Shown piece by piece: positions 7,894 through 16,600 of a stretch of 64,000 nucleotides of DNA. Both the position numbers and the translations under genes were made by a program. The notes beneath the pieces were generated by a model. The model saw only the letters and a program-made list of their open reading frames with translations, was not told where the DNA came from and did no database searches. Every line of letters starts with the position of its first letter. The first letter of the stretch is position 1. Source of the DNA: Bacillus cereus (lineage in GTDB: Bacteria; Bacillota; Bacilli; Bacillales; Bacillaceae_G). Location: assembly GCF_025917685.1 (NCBI RefSeq), contig NZ_CP089518.1, positions 745,001 through 809,000 of the forward strand, given 5' to 3'.

Positions 7894-8611
7894 TGTTTCT
7901 TTTCATTATGATGAGAAACCAATCATCAATGAATTAAATGCTTCTATACAAGATAAAGAGTTTGTAAGTATTATCGGACCGAGTGGATGTGGGAAAAGTA
8001 CTTTATTTCGCCTTATTACAGGATTAGAAGAGGCAAGTACTGGACAGATAGAGCTGATAGAAACAAAGAGTCATCCTGTAGGGTATATGCCTCAAAAAGA
8101 TATGCTCTTACCGTGGAGGACGATTATTGAGAATGCTGCTCTGCCGCTAGAGTGTCAAGGTGTGCAGAAGAAAGAAGCACAAGTAAAAGCGAAAGAACTG
8201 TTACATAAATTTGGGTTACAAGGATACGAGGCGAAATATCCGAAAGATTTATCTGGTGGTATGAGACAACGTGTATCTTTTATCCGAACTTTATTAACGG
8301 GCGGGGAGATATTATTGTTAGATGAACCGTTTAGCGCATTGGACGCTTTAACGAAGGCATCTTTGCAAGAATGGTTGTTTGAACAATGGAAAGAGTGGGA
8401 AAAAACAATTTTATTTATCACTCATGATGTTGAAGAAGCGTTGTTTCTTTCTAATCGAATTTTGGTTGTAGAAAATCAACCGATAGCAACTTTAACTGAG
8501 CGAATTGTGCCGCTTGAGCGTAACCGAACACGAAAGGATTTATATAAGCCTGAAGTATTGGCGCTTAAAGATGAGCTCCTTAGTATGTTACAAAGGCAGG
8601 TACTTGTATGA
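7862..8611 (+). CDS. thiZ: ABC transporter ATPase for thiamin pyrimidine precursor (ThiZ-like)
   Basis: ATP-binding subunit (249 aa) with Walker A GPSGCGKST, Q-loop PQKD, signature LSGGMRQR, Walker B ILLLDEP and the switch histidine in FITHD. The likely start is TTG 7862, with AAGGAG 10 nt upstream, overlapping the end of tenA by 32 nt; there is no ATG at a suitable position. With the next two genes it forms a ThiXYZ-type importer. ThiY homologues bind N-formyl-aminopyrimidine, which TenA-pathway enzymes convert to HMP. Assignment rests on family and context. Confidence 0.88.
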   Translation: MRSKNILQFHNVSFHYDEKPIINELNASIQDKEFVSIIGPSGCGKSTLFRLITGLEEASTGQIELIETKSHPVGYMPQKDMLLPWRTIIENAALPLECQGVQKKEAQVKAKELLHKFGLQGYEAKYPKDLSGGMRQRVSFIRTLLTGGEILLLDEPFSALDALTKASLQEWLFEQWKEWEKTILFITHDVEEALFLSNRILVVENQPIATLTERIVPLERNRTRKDLYKPEVLALKDELLSMLQRQVLV

Positions 8612-9363
8612 TGAACCGTTTGAAAGAATTAGTTCCTGCTCTTACACTTTCTAGTATTTTACTCGTTATGTGGGAAGTAGGGGCAAGAATTGTAGATGAG
8701 ATGTACATTTTACCGCCACCATCTGCAATTGTAATGAAGATATGGAAACTAAAAGACATATTATTTACGGTTCATTTACCGGCAACGTTATACGTCGTTT
8801 TAATAGGTGTTGCTATTTCTATCGTATTAGGTGTGGGGCTAGCAATGTTAATGAATGCGAGTACGTGGATGGAAAGAGCATTTTACCCATTATTAGTAGC
8901 TTCGCAAACCATCCCGATTACAGCACTTGCGCCCCTATTTGTTTTATGGTTTGGATATACGATCTGGAGTAAGGTTGTTGTCACAGTTTTAATTACGTTT
9001 TTCCCAATTGCGGTCAATACGTATGATGGACTGCGTAGTACGAAGAAAGAGTGGGAGGAGCTCTTAGTTACGTATGGTGCAACGAAAAAAGATATTTTTC
9101 TAAAGCTAAAGTTGCCATCTGCTCTTCCTTACTTTTTCTCAGCGTTAAAAATTGCAGTTCCGCTTAGTGTGATCGGGGCGGCAATTGGAGAATGGCTCGG
9201 TGCACAAGCTGGGCTTGGATATTTCAGTAAAAGAATGATGACGCAGTTAGACGGAGCTGGTGTATTTGCACCCATTGTATTGTTATCATTATTAGCTATT
9301 TTCTTCGTCATACTTATTTCCATATTAGAAAAGAAATTTATTAGTTGGAGGAAACATTCATGA
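8608..9363 (+). CDS. thiX: ABC transporter permease (ThiX-like)
   Basis: A 251-residue membrane protein with about six helices and the EAA-type cytoplasmic loop near residues 150-175 (EWEELLVTYGATKKDIFLKL). It belongs to the SsuC/TauC-like permease family used for aromatic and sulfonate-type substrates. The ATG overlaps the stop of the ATPase gene (ATGA), so translation is coupled. It completes the pyrimidine-precursor importer with the flanking ATPase and binding protein. Confidence 0.88.
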   Translation: MMNRLKELVPALTLSSILLVMWEVGARIVDEMYILPPPSAIVMKIWKLKDILFTVHLPATLYVVLIGVAISIVLGVGLAMLMNASTWMERAFYPLLVASQTIPITALAPLFVLWFGYTIWSKVVVTVLITFFPIAVNTYDGLRSTKKEWEELLVTYGATKKDIFLKLKLPSALPYFFSALKIAVPLSVIGAAIGEWLGAQAGLGYFSKRMMTQLDGAGVFAPIVLLSLLAIFFVILISILEKKFISWRKHS

Positions 9364-10361
9364 AATTATTAAAACGCATCTTTGTGTTTACATTATTAGT
9401 TGCAATGATTGCAGGATGTTCGAGTAATTCAGCATCAGATAAGAATAAAACAGAAAAAGAAATAACAGTAATGCTTGATTGGTACCCGAATGCGGTACAT
9501 AGCTTTATTTATACGGCAATTGAAAAAGGATACTTTAAAGAAGAAGGAGTAAAGGTGAATATTAAATTCCCTTCTAATCCGACTGATCCATTAACGTTAG
9601 CTGCTGCAGGGAAAGTGACAGTTGGTCTGTATTATCAGCCAGATGTTGTCATGGCCAGAGCAAATGAACAAATTCCAGTAAAATCAATTGGAGCTGTCGT
9701 ACGTTCGCCGTTAAATCATGTTGTATCGCTGAAATCAGCAGGTATTAAGTCACCTAAAGACTTAGAAGGAAAAACAGTTGGATATTCTGGAACCCCTTTA
9801 AGTGAAGCATATTTAAAAACGATGGTAAAAGAAGATGGTGGTAATCCAGATACAGTAAAAGTAGTCGATGTTGGATTTGATTTAGTACCAGCGTTAATTA
9901 CGAAAAAAGTAGATGCTGTAACAGGAGCATACATTAACCATGAAGTACCTGTTATGCGTCATGAGGGCCATGAACCAGCATACTTTAATCCAGCTGATTA
10001 CGGAGTACCGAACTATCATGAGCTTGTGTTTGTAACGGGTGATAAAACGTTGAAAAAAGATAAAGAAGCATTGCAAGCCTTTTTACGTGGGGCACAAAAA
10101 GGGTATGACTTTATGAAGAAAAACCCTGATGAAGCATTAAATATTTTATTAGATCATCAAGAAAAAGAAAACTTCCCGCTTGTACCAGAAGTTGAAAAAG
10201 AAAGTATGAAAATTTTATTAGAGAAGATGGAAACGAAAGATGAGCCATTCTTATCGGATTCAAAAGAGTCATGGGAGAAACAAAACAAATGGTTGAAAGA
10301 CAAAGGAATGACGAAAGAAATCGTTCCAGCCGATGAATTATTTGAAAACATTTTAAAGTAG
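9360..10361 (+). CDS. thiY: Substrate-binding lipoprotein (ThiY-like, NMT1 family)
   Basis: A 333-residue lipoprotein: signal sequence with lipobox IAGC (cysteine about residue 20), then an NMT1/THI5-like periplasmic-binding fold beginning EITVMLDWYPNAVHSFIYTA. This family binds thiamin pyrimidine precursors. The start at 9360 follows TTGGAGGA by 7 nt; the in-frame TTG at 9345 is part of that ribosome site. It overlaps the 3' end of the permease gene. The bound ligand is inferred from the family and the tenA context. Confidence 0.9.
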   Translation: MKLLKRIFVFTLLVAMIAGCSSNSASDKNKTEKEITVMLDWYPNAVHSFIYTAIEKGYFKEEGVKVNIKFPSNPTDPLTLAAAGKVTVGLYYQPDVVMARANEQIPVKSIGAVVRSPLNHVVSLKSAGIKSPKDLEGKTVGYSGTPLSEAYLKTMVKEDGGNPDTVKVVDVGFDLVPALITKKVDAVTGAYINHEVPVMRHEGHEPAYFNPADYGVPNYHELVFVTGDKTLKKDKEALQAFLRGAQKGYDFMKKNPDEALNILLDHQEKENFPLVPEVEKESMKILLEKMETKDEPFLSDSKESWEKQNKWLKDKGMTKEIVPADELFENILK

Positions 10362-10365
10362 GCGA

Positions 10366-10992
10366 ATGAATATGAAAAATGAGCTCCATGTAATCTCAAA
10401 TGGCCATATGCCATTCGAAGAGTTAGTGAATGTAGCGATGCAAATTGAGAGTGAGATTGATTATTTGCATATTCGTGAGCGTGAGAAAAGTACGAAGGAA
10501 TTGTATGAAGGTGTGGAAAGTCTTTTGGGGAAAGGCTTTTCGGCATCGAAGATAGTGATAAATGATCGAATTGATATTGCTATTCTATTAAATATTCCGC
10601 GTGTTCAGCTAGGATATCGAAGCGCAGATGTAAGGTTAGTAAAAGAAAAGTTTTCTTATTTGCATGTTGGCTATTCAGTACATTCTCTAGATGAAGCGAT
10701 AGTGGCATTTAAAAATGGAGCGGATTCCCTCGTTTACGGTCATGTATTTCCAACGGCTTGTAAAAAGGATGTGCCAGCAAGAGGATTAGAAGAAATTGCT
10801 CATATGGCAAGGTGTTTATCCATACCAATAACTGCAATTGGTGGAATCACTCCTGAAAATACAGGTGATGTTCTTGCAAATGGTGTAAGTGGCATTGCTG
10901 TTATGTCTGGGATTATAAGCAGTAGTAATCCGTATAGCAAGGCGAAATCTTATAAGGAATCAATAAGAAAGTGGGCGGGAAAACATGTGTAA
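10366..10992 (+). CDS. tenI: Thiazole tautomerase TenI
   Basis: A 208-residue TIM-barrel protein of the ThiE/TenI family. TenI aromatises the thiazole phosphate carboxylate made by ThiG. The YGHVFPT segment carries a histidine where thiamin-phosphate synthase (ThiE) normally has another residue; this is the catalytic histidine of TenI, favouring TenI over ThiE. The phosphate-binding AIGGI motif is present. Two ATGs (10366 and 10372) are possible; the ribosome site is weak. The last bases overlap thiO, so the genes are coupled. Confidence 0.87.
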   Translation: MNMKNELHVISNGHMPFEELVNVAMQIESEIDYLHIREREKSTKELYEGVESLLGKGFSASKIVINDRIDIAILLNIPRVQLGYRSADVRLVKEKFSYLHVGYSVHSLDEAIVAFKNGADSLVYGHVFPTACKKDVPARGLEEIAHMARCLSIPITAIGGITPENTGDVLANGVSGIAVMSGIISSSNPYSKAKSYKESIRKWAGKHV

Positions 10993-12094
10993 GAAGTATG
11001 ATGTAGCGATTATTGGCGGAGGTGTAATTGGTAGCTCAGTTGCACACTTTCTAGCAGAAAGAGGGCATAAAGTAGCGATTGTAGAGAAGCAAAGAATCGC
11101 ATCTGAAGCTTCGAAAGCAGCTGCTGGTTTGCTCGGTGTTCAGGCAGAGTGGGATGAATATGACCCGCTATTTGAACTTGCTAGGGAAAGCCGTGCTATA
11201 TTTCCACAACTTGCAGAAGTTTTACGTGAAAAGACAGGCATCGACATTGGGTATGAAGAAAAAGGCATTTATCGTATTGCCCAAAATGAAGATGAGAAGG
11301 AAAGAATTCTTCGTATTATGGATTGGCAACAGAAAACAGGTGAAAATTCCTACTTTTTAACGGGGGACCATTTACGGGAAAAAGAGCCGTTTCTATCTGA
11401 GTCAATTATAGGAGCGGTATATTATCCGAAAGATGGTCACGTTATTGCGCCAGAGCTTACGAAAGCACTCGCGCATTCCGCGGCATTTTCTGGAACTGAC
11501 ATATATGAACAGACAGAAGTGTTTGATATTCAAATTGAAAACAATACAGTGGCTGGAATTGTTACGAGTGAAGGTGTAATAACATGTGAAAAAGTCGTTA
11601 TCGCTGGAGGCTCATGGAGTACGAAATTACTACATTATTTCCATAGTGATTGGGGTACATATCCTGTTAAGGGCGAGGTTGTTGCAGTAAGAAGCAAGAA
11701 GCCTCTCTTGAAAGCTCCTATTTTCCAAGAAAGATTTTATATCGCGCCGAAACGTGGTGGACGTTATGTAATAGGGGCAACGATGCATCCTCATACGTTC
11801 AATAAAACTGTGCAACCCGCAAGTATTACTTCTATATTAGAGCGTGCTTATACAATATTACCGGCTTTAAAAGAAGCAGAGTGGGAAAGCACCTGGGCAG
11901 GATTAAGACCACAATCGAATCACGAAGCTCCTTATATGGGAGAGCATGAAGAAATAAAAGGTTTATATGCTTGTACTGGGCATTATCGAAACGGTATTTT
12001 ATTAAGTCCTGTTTCTGGTCAGTATATGGCTGATTTAATAGAAGGAAAGCAGGAGAATCACTTGCTAGATTCATTGCTTTCTAAATCGGTTTAG
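10985..12094 (+). CDS. thiO: Glycine oxidase ThiO
   Basis: FAD-dependent amine oxidase of the DAO family, 369 aa. It oxidises glycine to the dehydroglycine used for thiazole formation. The N-terminal dinucleotide motif GGGVIGSS is at about residues 11-18, and the C-terminal segment CTGHYRNGILLSP with the FAD-contacting GHYRNG is typical of ThiO. The start overlaps tenI by 8 nt. It is followed closely by thiS and thiG, its pathway partners. Confidence 0.95.
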   Translation: MCKKYDVAIIGGGVIGSSVAHFLAERGHKVAIVEKQRIASEASKAAAGLLGVQAEWDEYDPLFELARESRAIFPQLAEVLREKTGIDIGYEEKGIYRIAQNEDEKERILRIMDWQQKTGENSYFLTGDHLREKEPFLSESIIGAVYYPKDGHVIAPELTKALAHSAAFSGTDIYEQTEVFDIQIENNTVAGIVTSEGVITCEKVVIAGGSWSTKLLHYFHSDWGTYPVKGEVVAVRSKKPLLKAPIFQERFYIAPKRGGRYVIGATMHPHTFNKTVQPASITSILERAYTILPALKEAEWESTWAGLRPQSNHEAPYMGEHEEIKGLYACTGHYRNGILLSPVSGQYMADLIEGKQENHLLDSLLSKSV

Positions 12095-12109
12095 AAAGGG
12101 GATGGAAGT

Positions 12110-12313
12110 TTGAATTTAAAAATTAATGGTAAGCAAATTGAAGTGCCGGTGAGTGTGAAAACAGTAGCTGAGCTACTTACATATTTAGAATTAGATAACA
12201 GAATTATTGTAGTAGAGCGTAATAAAGATATTTTACAAAAGGATGATCATAAAGATACATCTGTTTTTGATGGAGACCAAATTGAGATTGTAACTTTCGT
12301 AGGAGGCGGTTGA
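12110..12313 (+). CDS. thiS: Sulfur carrier protein ThiS
   Basis: A 67-residue ubiquitin-like carrier ending in VGGG, whose C-terminal Gly-Gly is adenylated by ThiF and converted to thiocarboxylate as sulfur donor for thiazole. The start codon is TTG at 12110 with AAAGGGGATGGAAG in front; no ATG is available. The stop overlaps the ribosome site of thiG. Length is normal. Confidence 0.95.
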   Translation: MNLKINGKQIEVPVSVKTVAELLTYLELDNRIIVVERNKDILQKDDHKDTSVFDGDQIEIVTFVGGG

Positions 12314-12315
12314 TT

Positions 12316-13086
12316 ATGTTAAACATTGGACCATTTTCATTTCATTCTAGACTTTTATTAGGAACAGGAAAATTCCCTGATTTTGATGTACAGCAAAAGG
12401 CAATTGATGTATCTGAGGCTGAGGTTTTAACGTTTGCAGTACGTCGTATGGATATATTCGATGCAAAGCAGCCTAATTTATTAGAGAAACTTGATGTGAA
12501 AAAGTATAAGTTATTACCGAATACAGCTGGAGCAAAAAATGCTGAAGAAGCTGTTCGTATTGCAAAATTAGCAAAAGCCTCAGGGCTTTGCGACATGATC
12601 AAAGTAGAAGTTATTGGTGATGATAGAACGTTATTACCTGATCCAGTAGAAACGTTAAAGGCATCTGAAATGTTACTAGAAGAAGGATTTATCGTTCTAC
12701 CATACACATCTGATGATGTTGTATTAGCTCGTAAATTACAAGAACTTGGTGTACACGCGATTATGCCAGGAGCATCACCAATCGGTTCAGGGCTTGGTAT
12801 TGTAAATCCGTTAAATTTAAGCTTTATTATTGAACAAGCGACAGTACCAGTTATCGTTGATGCTGGTATTGGTAGTCCAGCTGATGCGGCATTTGCAATG
12901 GAATTAGGAGCGGATGGCGTGTTATTAAATACAGCTGTGTCAGGAGCAAACGATCCTATTAAAATGGCACAGGCAATGAAATTAAGTATTGAAGCAGGAC
13001 GTTTAGGCTTTGAAGCGGGGCGTATTGCACGTAAACGTTGTGCAACTGCAAGTAGTCCTTTAGAAGGAATGAGCGTAGTTGAATAA
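12316..13086 (+). CDS. thiG: Thiazole synthase ThiG
   Basis: TIM-barrel enzyme, 256 aa, joining deoxyxylulose phosphate, dehydroglycine and the ThiS thiocarboxylate. Lys96 in MIKVEVIGD corresponds to the Schiff-base lysine of B. subtilis ThiG. The phosphate-binding segment near [11 protein letters not shown] is present. The start at ATG 12316 fits AGGAGG at about 12301; the in-frame TTG at 12310 is too close. The long reading frame on the opposite strand is a shadow of this gene. Confidence 0.96.
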   Translation: MLNIGPFSFHSRLLLGTGKFPDFDVQQKAIDVSEAEVLTFAVRRMDIFDAKQPNLLEKLDVKKYKLLPNTAGAKNAEEAVRIAKLAKASGLCDMIKVEVIGDDRTLLPDPVETLKASEMLLEEGFIVLPYTSDDVVLARKLQELGVHAIMPGASPIGSGLGIVNPLNLSFIIEQATVPVIVDAGIGSPADAAFAMELGADGVLLNTAVSGANDPIKMAQAMKLSIEAGRLGFEAGRIARKRCATASSPLEGMSVVE

Positions 13087-14098
13087 TCGATATTCTCGCC
13101 AAGAATTATTTTCTCCAATTGGAGAAGAAGGGCAACGAAAAATAAGAGAAAAGCATGTACTCATTATCGGCGCCGGTGCATTAGGTAGTGCAAATGCAGA
13201 GATGTTTGTAAGAGCTGGTGTAGGCACAGTAACAATTGTGGACCGGGATTATGTCGATTGGAGTAATTTACAAAGGCAGCAATTGTATGCAGAGAGCGAT
13301 GTAGAGAATAATCTTCCGAAGGCTGTAGCGGCAAAAAAACGTCTAGAAGAGGTTAATAGCGAAGTAAGAGTAGAAGCTCTCGTTCAGGATGTAACGGCTG
13401 AAGAGTTAGAAGAACTCGTTACAAATGTTGATGTAATTATCGATGCGACTGACAATTTCGAAACGCGTTTCATTGTGAATGATATATCGCAAAAATATTC
13501 TATTCCATGGGTTTACGGGGCATGTGTAGGGAGTTATGGCCTTTCTTACACAATTCTTCCAGATAAAACGCCATGTTTATCTTGTTTATTACAATCGATT
13601 CCGCTTGGCGGAGCGACATGTGATACAGCGGGTATTATATCACCTGCTGTATCTCTTGTCGTTTCTCATCAAGTAACGGAAGCTCTTAAACTGTTAGTGG
13701 AAGACTATGAATCGCTTCGAGATGGACTTGTGTCGTTTGATGTATGGAAGAATGAATATTCATGTATGAATGTACAAAAACTTCGTAAATACAATTGTCC
13801 TTCGTGTGGTGATAATGCGCTATACCCGTATTTAAATAAAGAAAATACTTCAAAAACAGCAGTTTTATGCGGGAGAAATACAGTTCAAATTAGACCACCT
13901 CATAAAGAGGAAATGAATTTTGAACAATATAAACAGCTGCTAGAAGGCCGCGTGAATGAGTTAAATGTAAATCCATATTTACTATCTTTCTCTGTTGAAG
14001 AAAAGAGGTTAGTTGCCTTCAAAGATGGCCGTGTACTTGTACACGGAACGAAAGATATAAGCGAAGCAAAGACGATTTATCATCGCTATTTTGGATAG
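13079..14098 (+). CDS. thiF: ThiS adenylyltransferase ThiF
   Basis: E1-like enzyme, 339 aa. The N-terminal nucleotide motif GAGALGSAN is at residues 31-39. The zinc cysteine pairs are C166/C169 and C240/C243, and C181 in the mobile segment matches the reactive cysteine of the family. A C-terminal extension of about 90 residues resembles that of MoeB/ThiF proteins from bacilli. The start is TTG 13079, overlapping the end of thiG by 8 nt, with AGAAGGAA upstream. It activates ThiS. MoeB activity on MoaD cannot be excluded, but context supports ThiF. Confidence 0.93.
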   Translation: MNNRYSRQELFSPIGEEGQRKIREKHVLIIGAGALGSANAEMFVRAGVGTVTIVDRDYVDWSNLQRQQLYAESDVENNLPKAVAAKKRLEEVNSEVRVEALVQDVTAEELEELVTNVDVIIDATDNFETRFIVNDISQKYSIPWVYGACVGSYGLSYTILPDKTPCLSCLLQSIPLGGATCDTAGIISPAVSLVVSHQVTEALKLLVEDYESLRDGLVSFDVWKNEYSCMNVQKLRKYNCPSCGDNALYPYLNKENTSKTAVLCGRNTVQIRPPHKEEMNFEQYKQLLEGRVNELNVNPYLLSFSVEEKRLVAFKDGRVLVHGTKDISEAKTIYHRYFG

Positions 14099-14113
14099 AA
14101 AAGGATGAGTGAG

Positions 14114-14926
14114 ATGGAAGTGAATAAAGCTTTAACAATTGCAGGATCTGACAGCGGAGGCGGTGCTGGAATTCAGGCGGATTTAAAAACATTCCAAGAG
14201 CTTGGTGTGTACGGAATGACAGCTATTACAGCAATTACAGCGCAAAATACGCTCGGCGTGCAAGGGGTATATCCTGTTCCGTTAGAAGGAATTACGGAAC
14301 AGCTGAATTCAATTGGTACGGATTTAACACCAGATGCTGTGAAACTAGGAATGTTGTTTAGTAGTGAAATTATCCAAATTGTTGCCGAGCATATTAAGAA
14401 ATTTGGCTGGAATAATATTGTGCTAGACCCTGTTATGATTGCTAAGGGTGGTGCGTCATTATTACAACAAGAAGCAGTGCAAGCATTAAAAGAATATTTA
14501 TTACCAGTAGCAACTGTTATAACACCGAATGTTCCAGAAGCAGAAGTGCTAACTGGGATGGAGATTCATAACATCGAAGATAGTAAGAAAGCTGCGAAAG
14601 TATTGCACGAATTAGGTGCTAAATATGTGCTTATGAAGGGCGGCCATGCAGAGTATCAAGGTAATGAAGTAATTGATTTACTCTTTGATGGAGAGGAGTT
14701 TATCGAGTTTAGAAGTGAACGAATTCCTTCTAAGCAAACGCACGGAAGCGGGTGTACATTTGCTTCAGCAGTTACAGCAGGACTTGCTAAAGGGTATTCA
14801 ATTGAAGAGGCAGTTCAAGAGGCGAAAAAATTTATTAGTATAGCAATTGAAGAGCCGTTGAATATTGGTAGTGGTCATGGACCAACGAATCATTTTGCGT
14901 ATAAATTGAATGAAGTACAAGCATAA
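14114..14926 (+). CDS. thiD: Hydroxymethylpyrimidine/phosphomethylpyrimidine kinase ThiD
   Basis: Ribokinase-like kinase, 270 aa, phosphorylating HMP and HMP-P. It shows the N-terminal AGSDSGGGAGIQADLKT motif and the C-terminal anion-hole and catalytic segment THGSGCTFASA. It links TenA salvage to thiamin phosphate synthesis. ATG 14114 has better spacing from AAAAGGATGAG than ATG 14105. Last gene of the operon; no thiE or thiC is seen in the window. Confidence 0.94.
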   Translation: MEVNKALTIAGSDSGGGAGIQADLKTFQELGVYGMTAITAITAQNTLGVQGVYPVPLEGITEQLNSIGTDLTPDAVKLGMLFSSEIIQIVAEHIKKFGWNNIVLDPVMIAKGGASLLQQEAVQALKEYLLPVATVITPNVPEAEVLTGMEIHNIEDSKKAAKVLHELGAKYVLMKGGHAEYQGNEVIDLLFDGEEFIEFRSERIPSKQTHGSGCTFASAVTAGLAKGYSIEEAVQEAKKFISIAIEEPLNIGSGHGPTNHFAYKLNEVQA

Positions 14927-14928
14927 GT

Positions 14929-14990
14929 GAAAATTTAACCAGTGGGGATATACCCTCACTGGTTATAAATATTAATAGGGATTATTTGAT
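14929..14990 (+). terminator. Hairpin after thiD, possibly a decayed bcr1-like repeat
   Basis: AACCAGTGGGGA and ACCCTCACTGGTT form a strong hairpin at 14937-14964. The surroundings (AGTGAAAATTTAACCAGTGGGG ... CTGGTTAT) resemble the 3' hairpin of the bcr1-like repeats at 30631 and 55327 read backwards. No strong T run follows, so termination is plausible but not certain. Confidence 0.45.
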
Positions 14991-15017
14991 TGGTTTAGCT
15001 TGTTTAAATGTGCCTTC

Positions 15018-15272
15018 TTAGATGAGTAAAGTATATACAAGGTGTAATGATATTAATATTAAAAATATAATGTATGGAATCATAGCTTTCTTATTATTAC
15101 TTAAGTATTTACTATAAATTAATAACAAACAAGAAAGTAAAAAAATGATTTCTAATGTGGTGCGGAATTCAGTATAACTAGGAATAGTAACCAATATCGC
15201 TAGAATTATTAGTGACGAATTGCCTAGAATAGTTATTATTTGAATAAAATTTTTCTTTTTATCCTCGGTCAT
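15018..15272 (-). CDS. Small membrane protein, 84 aa
   Basis: Charged N-terminus (MTEDKKKN) followed by about three hydrophobic helices at residues 12-31, 36-53 and 63-83. GAGGAT precedes the ATG by 6-7 nt. It stands alone between the thiamin operon and the first c-di-AMP riboswitch, on the opposite strand. No family recognised; function unknown. Confidence 0.65.
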   Translation of the reverse strand: MTEDKKKNFIQIITILGNSSLIILAILVTIPSYTEFRTTLEIIFLLSCLLLIYSKYLSNNKKAMIPYIIFLILISLHLVYTLLI

Positions 15273-15376
15273 ATACCATCCTCATTTCACCTTTAATTTT
15301 TAATCATTTCTTTATCTAGTATTATTACAATACGATTAATGAAAATTCCTATTGAATGTAAATATTTATAATACTT

Positions 15377-15413
15377 AACAATAAAAAAACTCCATTTTGA
15401 GGAGTTTTTTTAT
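15377..15413. terminator. Bidirectional terminator upstream of c-di-AMP riboswitch 1
   Basis: ACTCC / GGAGT stem with flanking A7 and T7 runs (AAAAAAACTCC ... GGAGTTTTTTT), immediately before the promoter of the riboswitch unit. It would insulate the riboswitch from read-through. Confidence 0.7.
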
Positions 15414-15415
15414 TG

Positions 15416-15444
15416 TTTACTTTTTCAAAATACAGGAGTAATAT
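15416..15444 (+). promoter_or_regulatory. Promoter of c-di-AMP riboswitch unit 1
   Basis: TTTACT at 15416-15421, 17-bp spacer, TAATAT at 15439-15444. Its layout resembles the kdp promoter (TTTACA, 17 bp ending AGGAG, TATATT). Confidence 0.55.
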
Positions 15445-15466
15445 ATCAGCCAGAATACATTTTTTG

Positions 15467-15612
15467 TAATACGCTGAGTCCAAATGTATGGAGCGGAGGA
15501 ACCAATTTGTGCGTCGTCACTAGGGGTGAATCTTTCAAATTTGAAAGTAGGGCTACTCTCAAAGTCCGAATCCGACAGCTAACTTCGTAAGCGTCTTGAG
15601 AGAGGACGGTGC
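15467..15612 (+). promoter_or_regulatory. c-di-AMP riboswitch 1 (ydaO/yuaA type)
   Basis: Matches the conserved blocks of the ydaO/yuaA RNA: ACGCTGAGTCC, GGAGCGGAGGAACCA, GGGGTGAATC, AGGGCTACTCTC, CCGAATCCGACAGCTAAC and TTCGTAAGCGT. The family binds cyclic di-AMP and switches off potassium-uptake and wall-lytic genes. No strong terminator is obvious between it and the ATG at 15703, only a weak ATCAA/TTGAT hairpin with T's near 15659-15680, so the expression platform is unclear. Confidence 0.9.
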
Positions 15613-15702
15613 CATGATGGATACATCACTTCATCGATCTGATTAGTATAGGGGAATATCAATCTATGTTTGATTTCTTTTATGCTAAGGAGGATGAGGT
15701 AC

Positions 15703-16089
15703 ATGGAACTAACACTTATTTGTGTTGGAGGAGAAAGTAAAGTAAATAGTTTAAGAGATTTAGTAGCATTTCAACATGAGTTAATTATTTTTACAGCAAA
15801 TGAAGAGATAGCGGCTGAAGTTAGGGATTGTGGATTTGATTGGACGTATAGTTGCAGTAAGGAGCAGGATTTTACTAGTATTTGTGAGTGTATTAAGAAG
15901 GTAATCTTACTAGGGGATGAGCTTCCAATCGTTAGCTTCTTCACAGAACACATTCGCTTTTCTTCTCAAGCACCTATTACTGTTGTTACAAGGAATAAAC
16001 GATATCCAGCGAGGCTCTATGAAACAATGGGGGCTACATTTGTCGTGTTTACGAATTGTGATAATATTTCTTTTTTATTTTTTGAATAG
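15703..16089 (+). CDS. Riboswitch-controlled RCK/TrkA-N-like protein, 128 aa (uncharacterised)
   Basis: Soluble 128-residue protein with alternating strands and helices: MELTLICVGG, LIIFTANEEIAAEVRD, DELPIVSFFTE, then ITVVTRNKRYPARLYETMGA and TFVVF. The last part resembles the second half of RCK/TrkA-N domains (for example KtrA), where a strand is followed by a helix and a GA-x-x-VV strand. The N-terminal nucleotide motif GxGxxG is not intact (GGESKVNSL). A ligand or partner role in potassium control is therefore inference. AAGGAGG lies 8 nt before ATG 15703. It is behind a c-di-AMP riboswitch, next to kdp. Confidence 0.72.
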   Translation: MELTLICVGGESKVNSLRDLVAFQHELIIFTANEEIAAEVRDCGFDWTYSCSKEQDFTSICECIKKVILLGDELPIVSFFTEHIRFSSQAPITVVTRNKRYPARLYETMGATFVVFTNCDNISFLFFE

Positions 16090-16105
16090 GGCGGGGGAAA
16101 TAAAG

Positions 16106-16336
16106 ATGAAGGTGTTGTTATTAGGAGATATAGCGAATCGTTGGGCGGTATCGGTAGAGCGAGTTCAAGAATTGGTGGTGCTTGATCCTATTTTTCCAAG
16201 GCCATATATTATATTGCCATCGAAAGACGCTTTATATTTAAAAACAGATGTTATCGAATATGAGCAGCTACATGCAGAATTGTCACAAGTTTATATTCGC
16301 GGGAGAAATTTACGTGCTTTTTTACGAGGGGAATAA
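16106..16336 (+). CDS. AlpA-like small DNA-binding protein, 76 aa
   Basis: A 76-residue protein with a helix-turn-helix-like N-terminus (LGDIANRWAVSVERVQELV), then DPIFPRPYIIL and LYLKTDVIEYE. This pattern matches AlpA/excisionase-type winged helix proteins, which carry the DPxFPxP segment. ATG 16106 follows GCGGGGGAAA. It lies 16 nt behind the RCK-like gene, so both are under c-di-AMP riboswitch 1. A regulatory role, perhaps on neighbouring genes, is inference. No integrase or phage gene is present nearby. Confidence 0.68.
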   Translation: MKVLLLGDIANRWAVSVERVQELVVLDPIFPRPYIILPSKDALYLKTDVIEYEQLHAELSQVYIRGRNLRAFLRGE

Positions 16337-16345
16337 ATAGTGAAT

Positions 16346-16410
16346 GAAAAAAGAGTGAATGCTGAGTGCAACAAGCTATGCACTTCATGTAATTCGCTCT
16401 TTTTATTTCG
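16346..16410 (+). terminator. Terminator after the RCK-like/AlpA-like pair
   Basis: Long imperfect stem: AAAAAGAGTGAAT pairs with AATTCGCTCTTTTT, with an inner GAGTGCA / TGCACTT arm, followed by T's. It separates the pair from the kdp unit. Confidence 0.75.
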
Positions 16411-16484
16411 TATTTAAAAGATCATTTCTGTGAAAAAGAAAGAAAAGACGAGAAAACAGATGAAAGAATATTAATAACACCTAA

Positions 16485-16498
16485 TGTAAGCGTTTAAA
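16485..16498 (+). promoter_or_regulatory. Possible cre (CcpA) site upstream of kdp
   Basis: TGTAAGCGTTTAAA matches 13 of 14 positions of the cre consensus TGWAARCGYTWNCW. It lies about 37 bp upstream of the kdp -35 element. A chance match in AT-rich DNA is possible. Confidence 0.3.
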
Positions 16499-16534
16499 TA
16501 GATGGATATTTTCTTATTTTCAGTAATTTAACCC

Positions 16535-16563
16535 TTTACAAGTTAAATTTAGAGGAGTATATT
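16535..16563 (+). promoter_or_regulatory. kdp operon promoter
   Basis: TTTACA at 16535-16540, 17-bp spacer, TATATT at 16558-16563, just ahead of c-di-AMP riboswitch 2. Confidence 0.65.
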
Positions 16564-16600
16564 TACTCTCATAAATCATTCATGAAATTTCCAAAAAAAA

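Noticed and set aside
12342..13118. 258-codon frame opposite thiG
   Set aside because: Antisense shadow of a well-supported gene; no ribosome site, and composition follows thiG third positions.
16106..16336. AlpA-like protein as a sign of a prophage or integrated element
   Set aside because: No integrase, attachment repeat, phage gene or composition change around it; it belongs to a riboswitch unit next to kdp.
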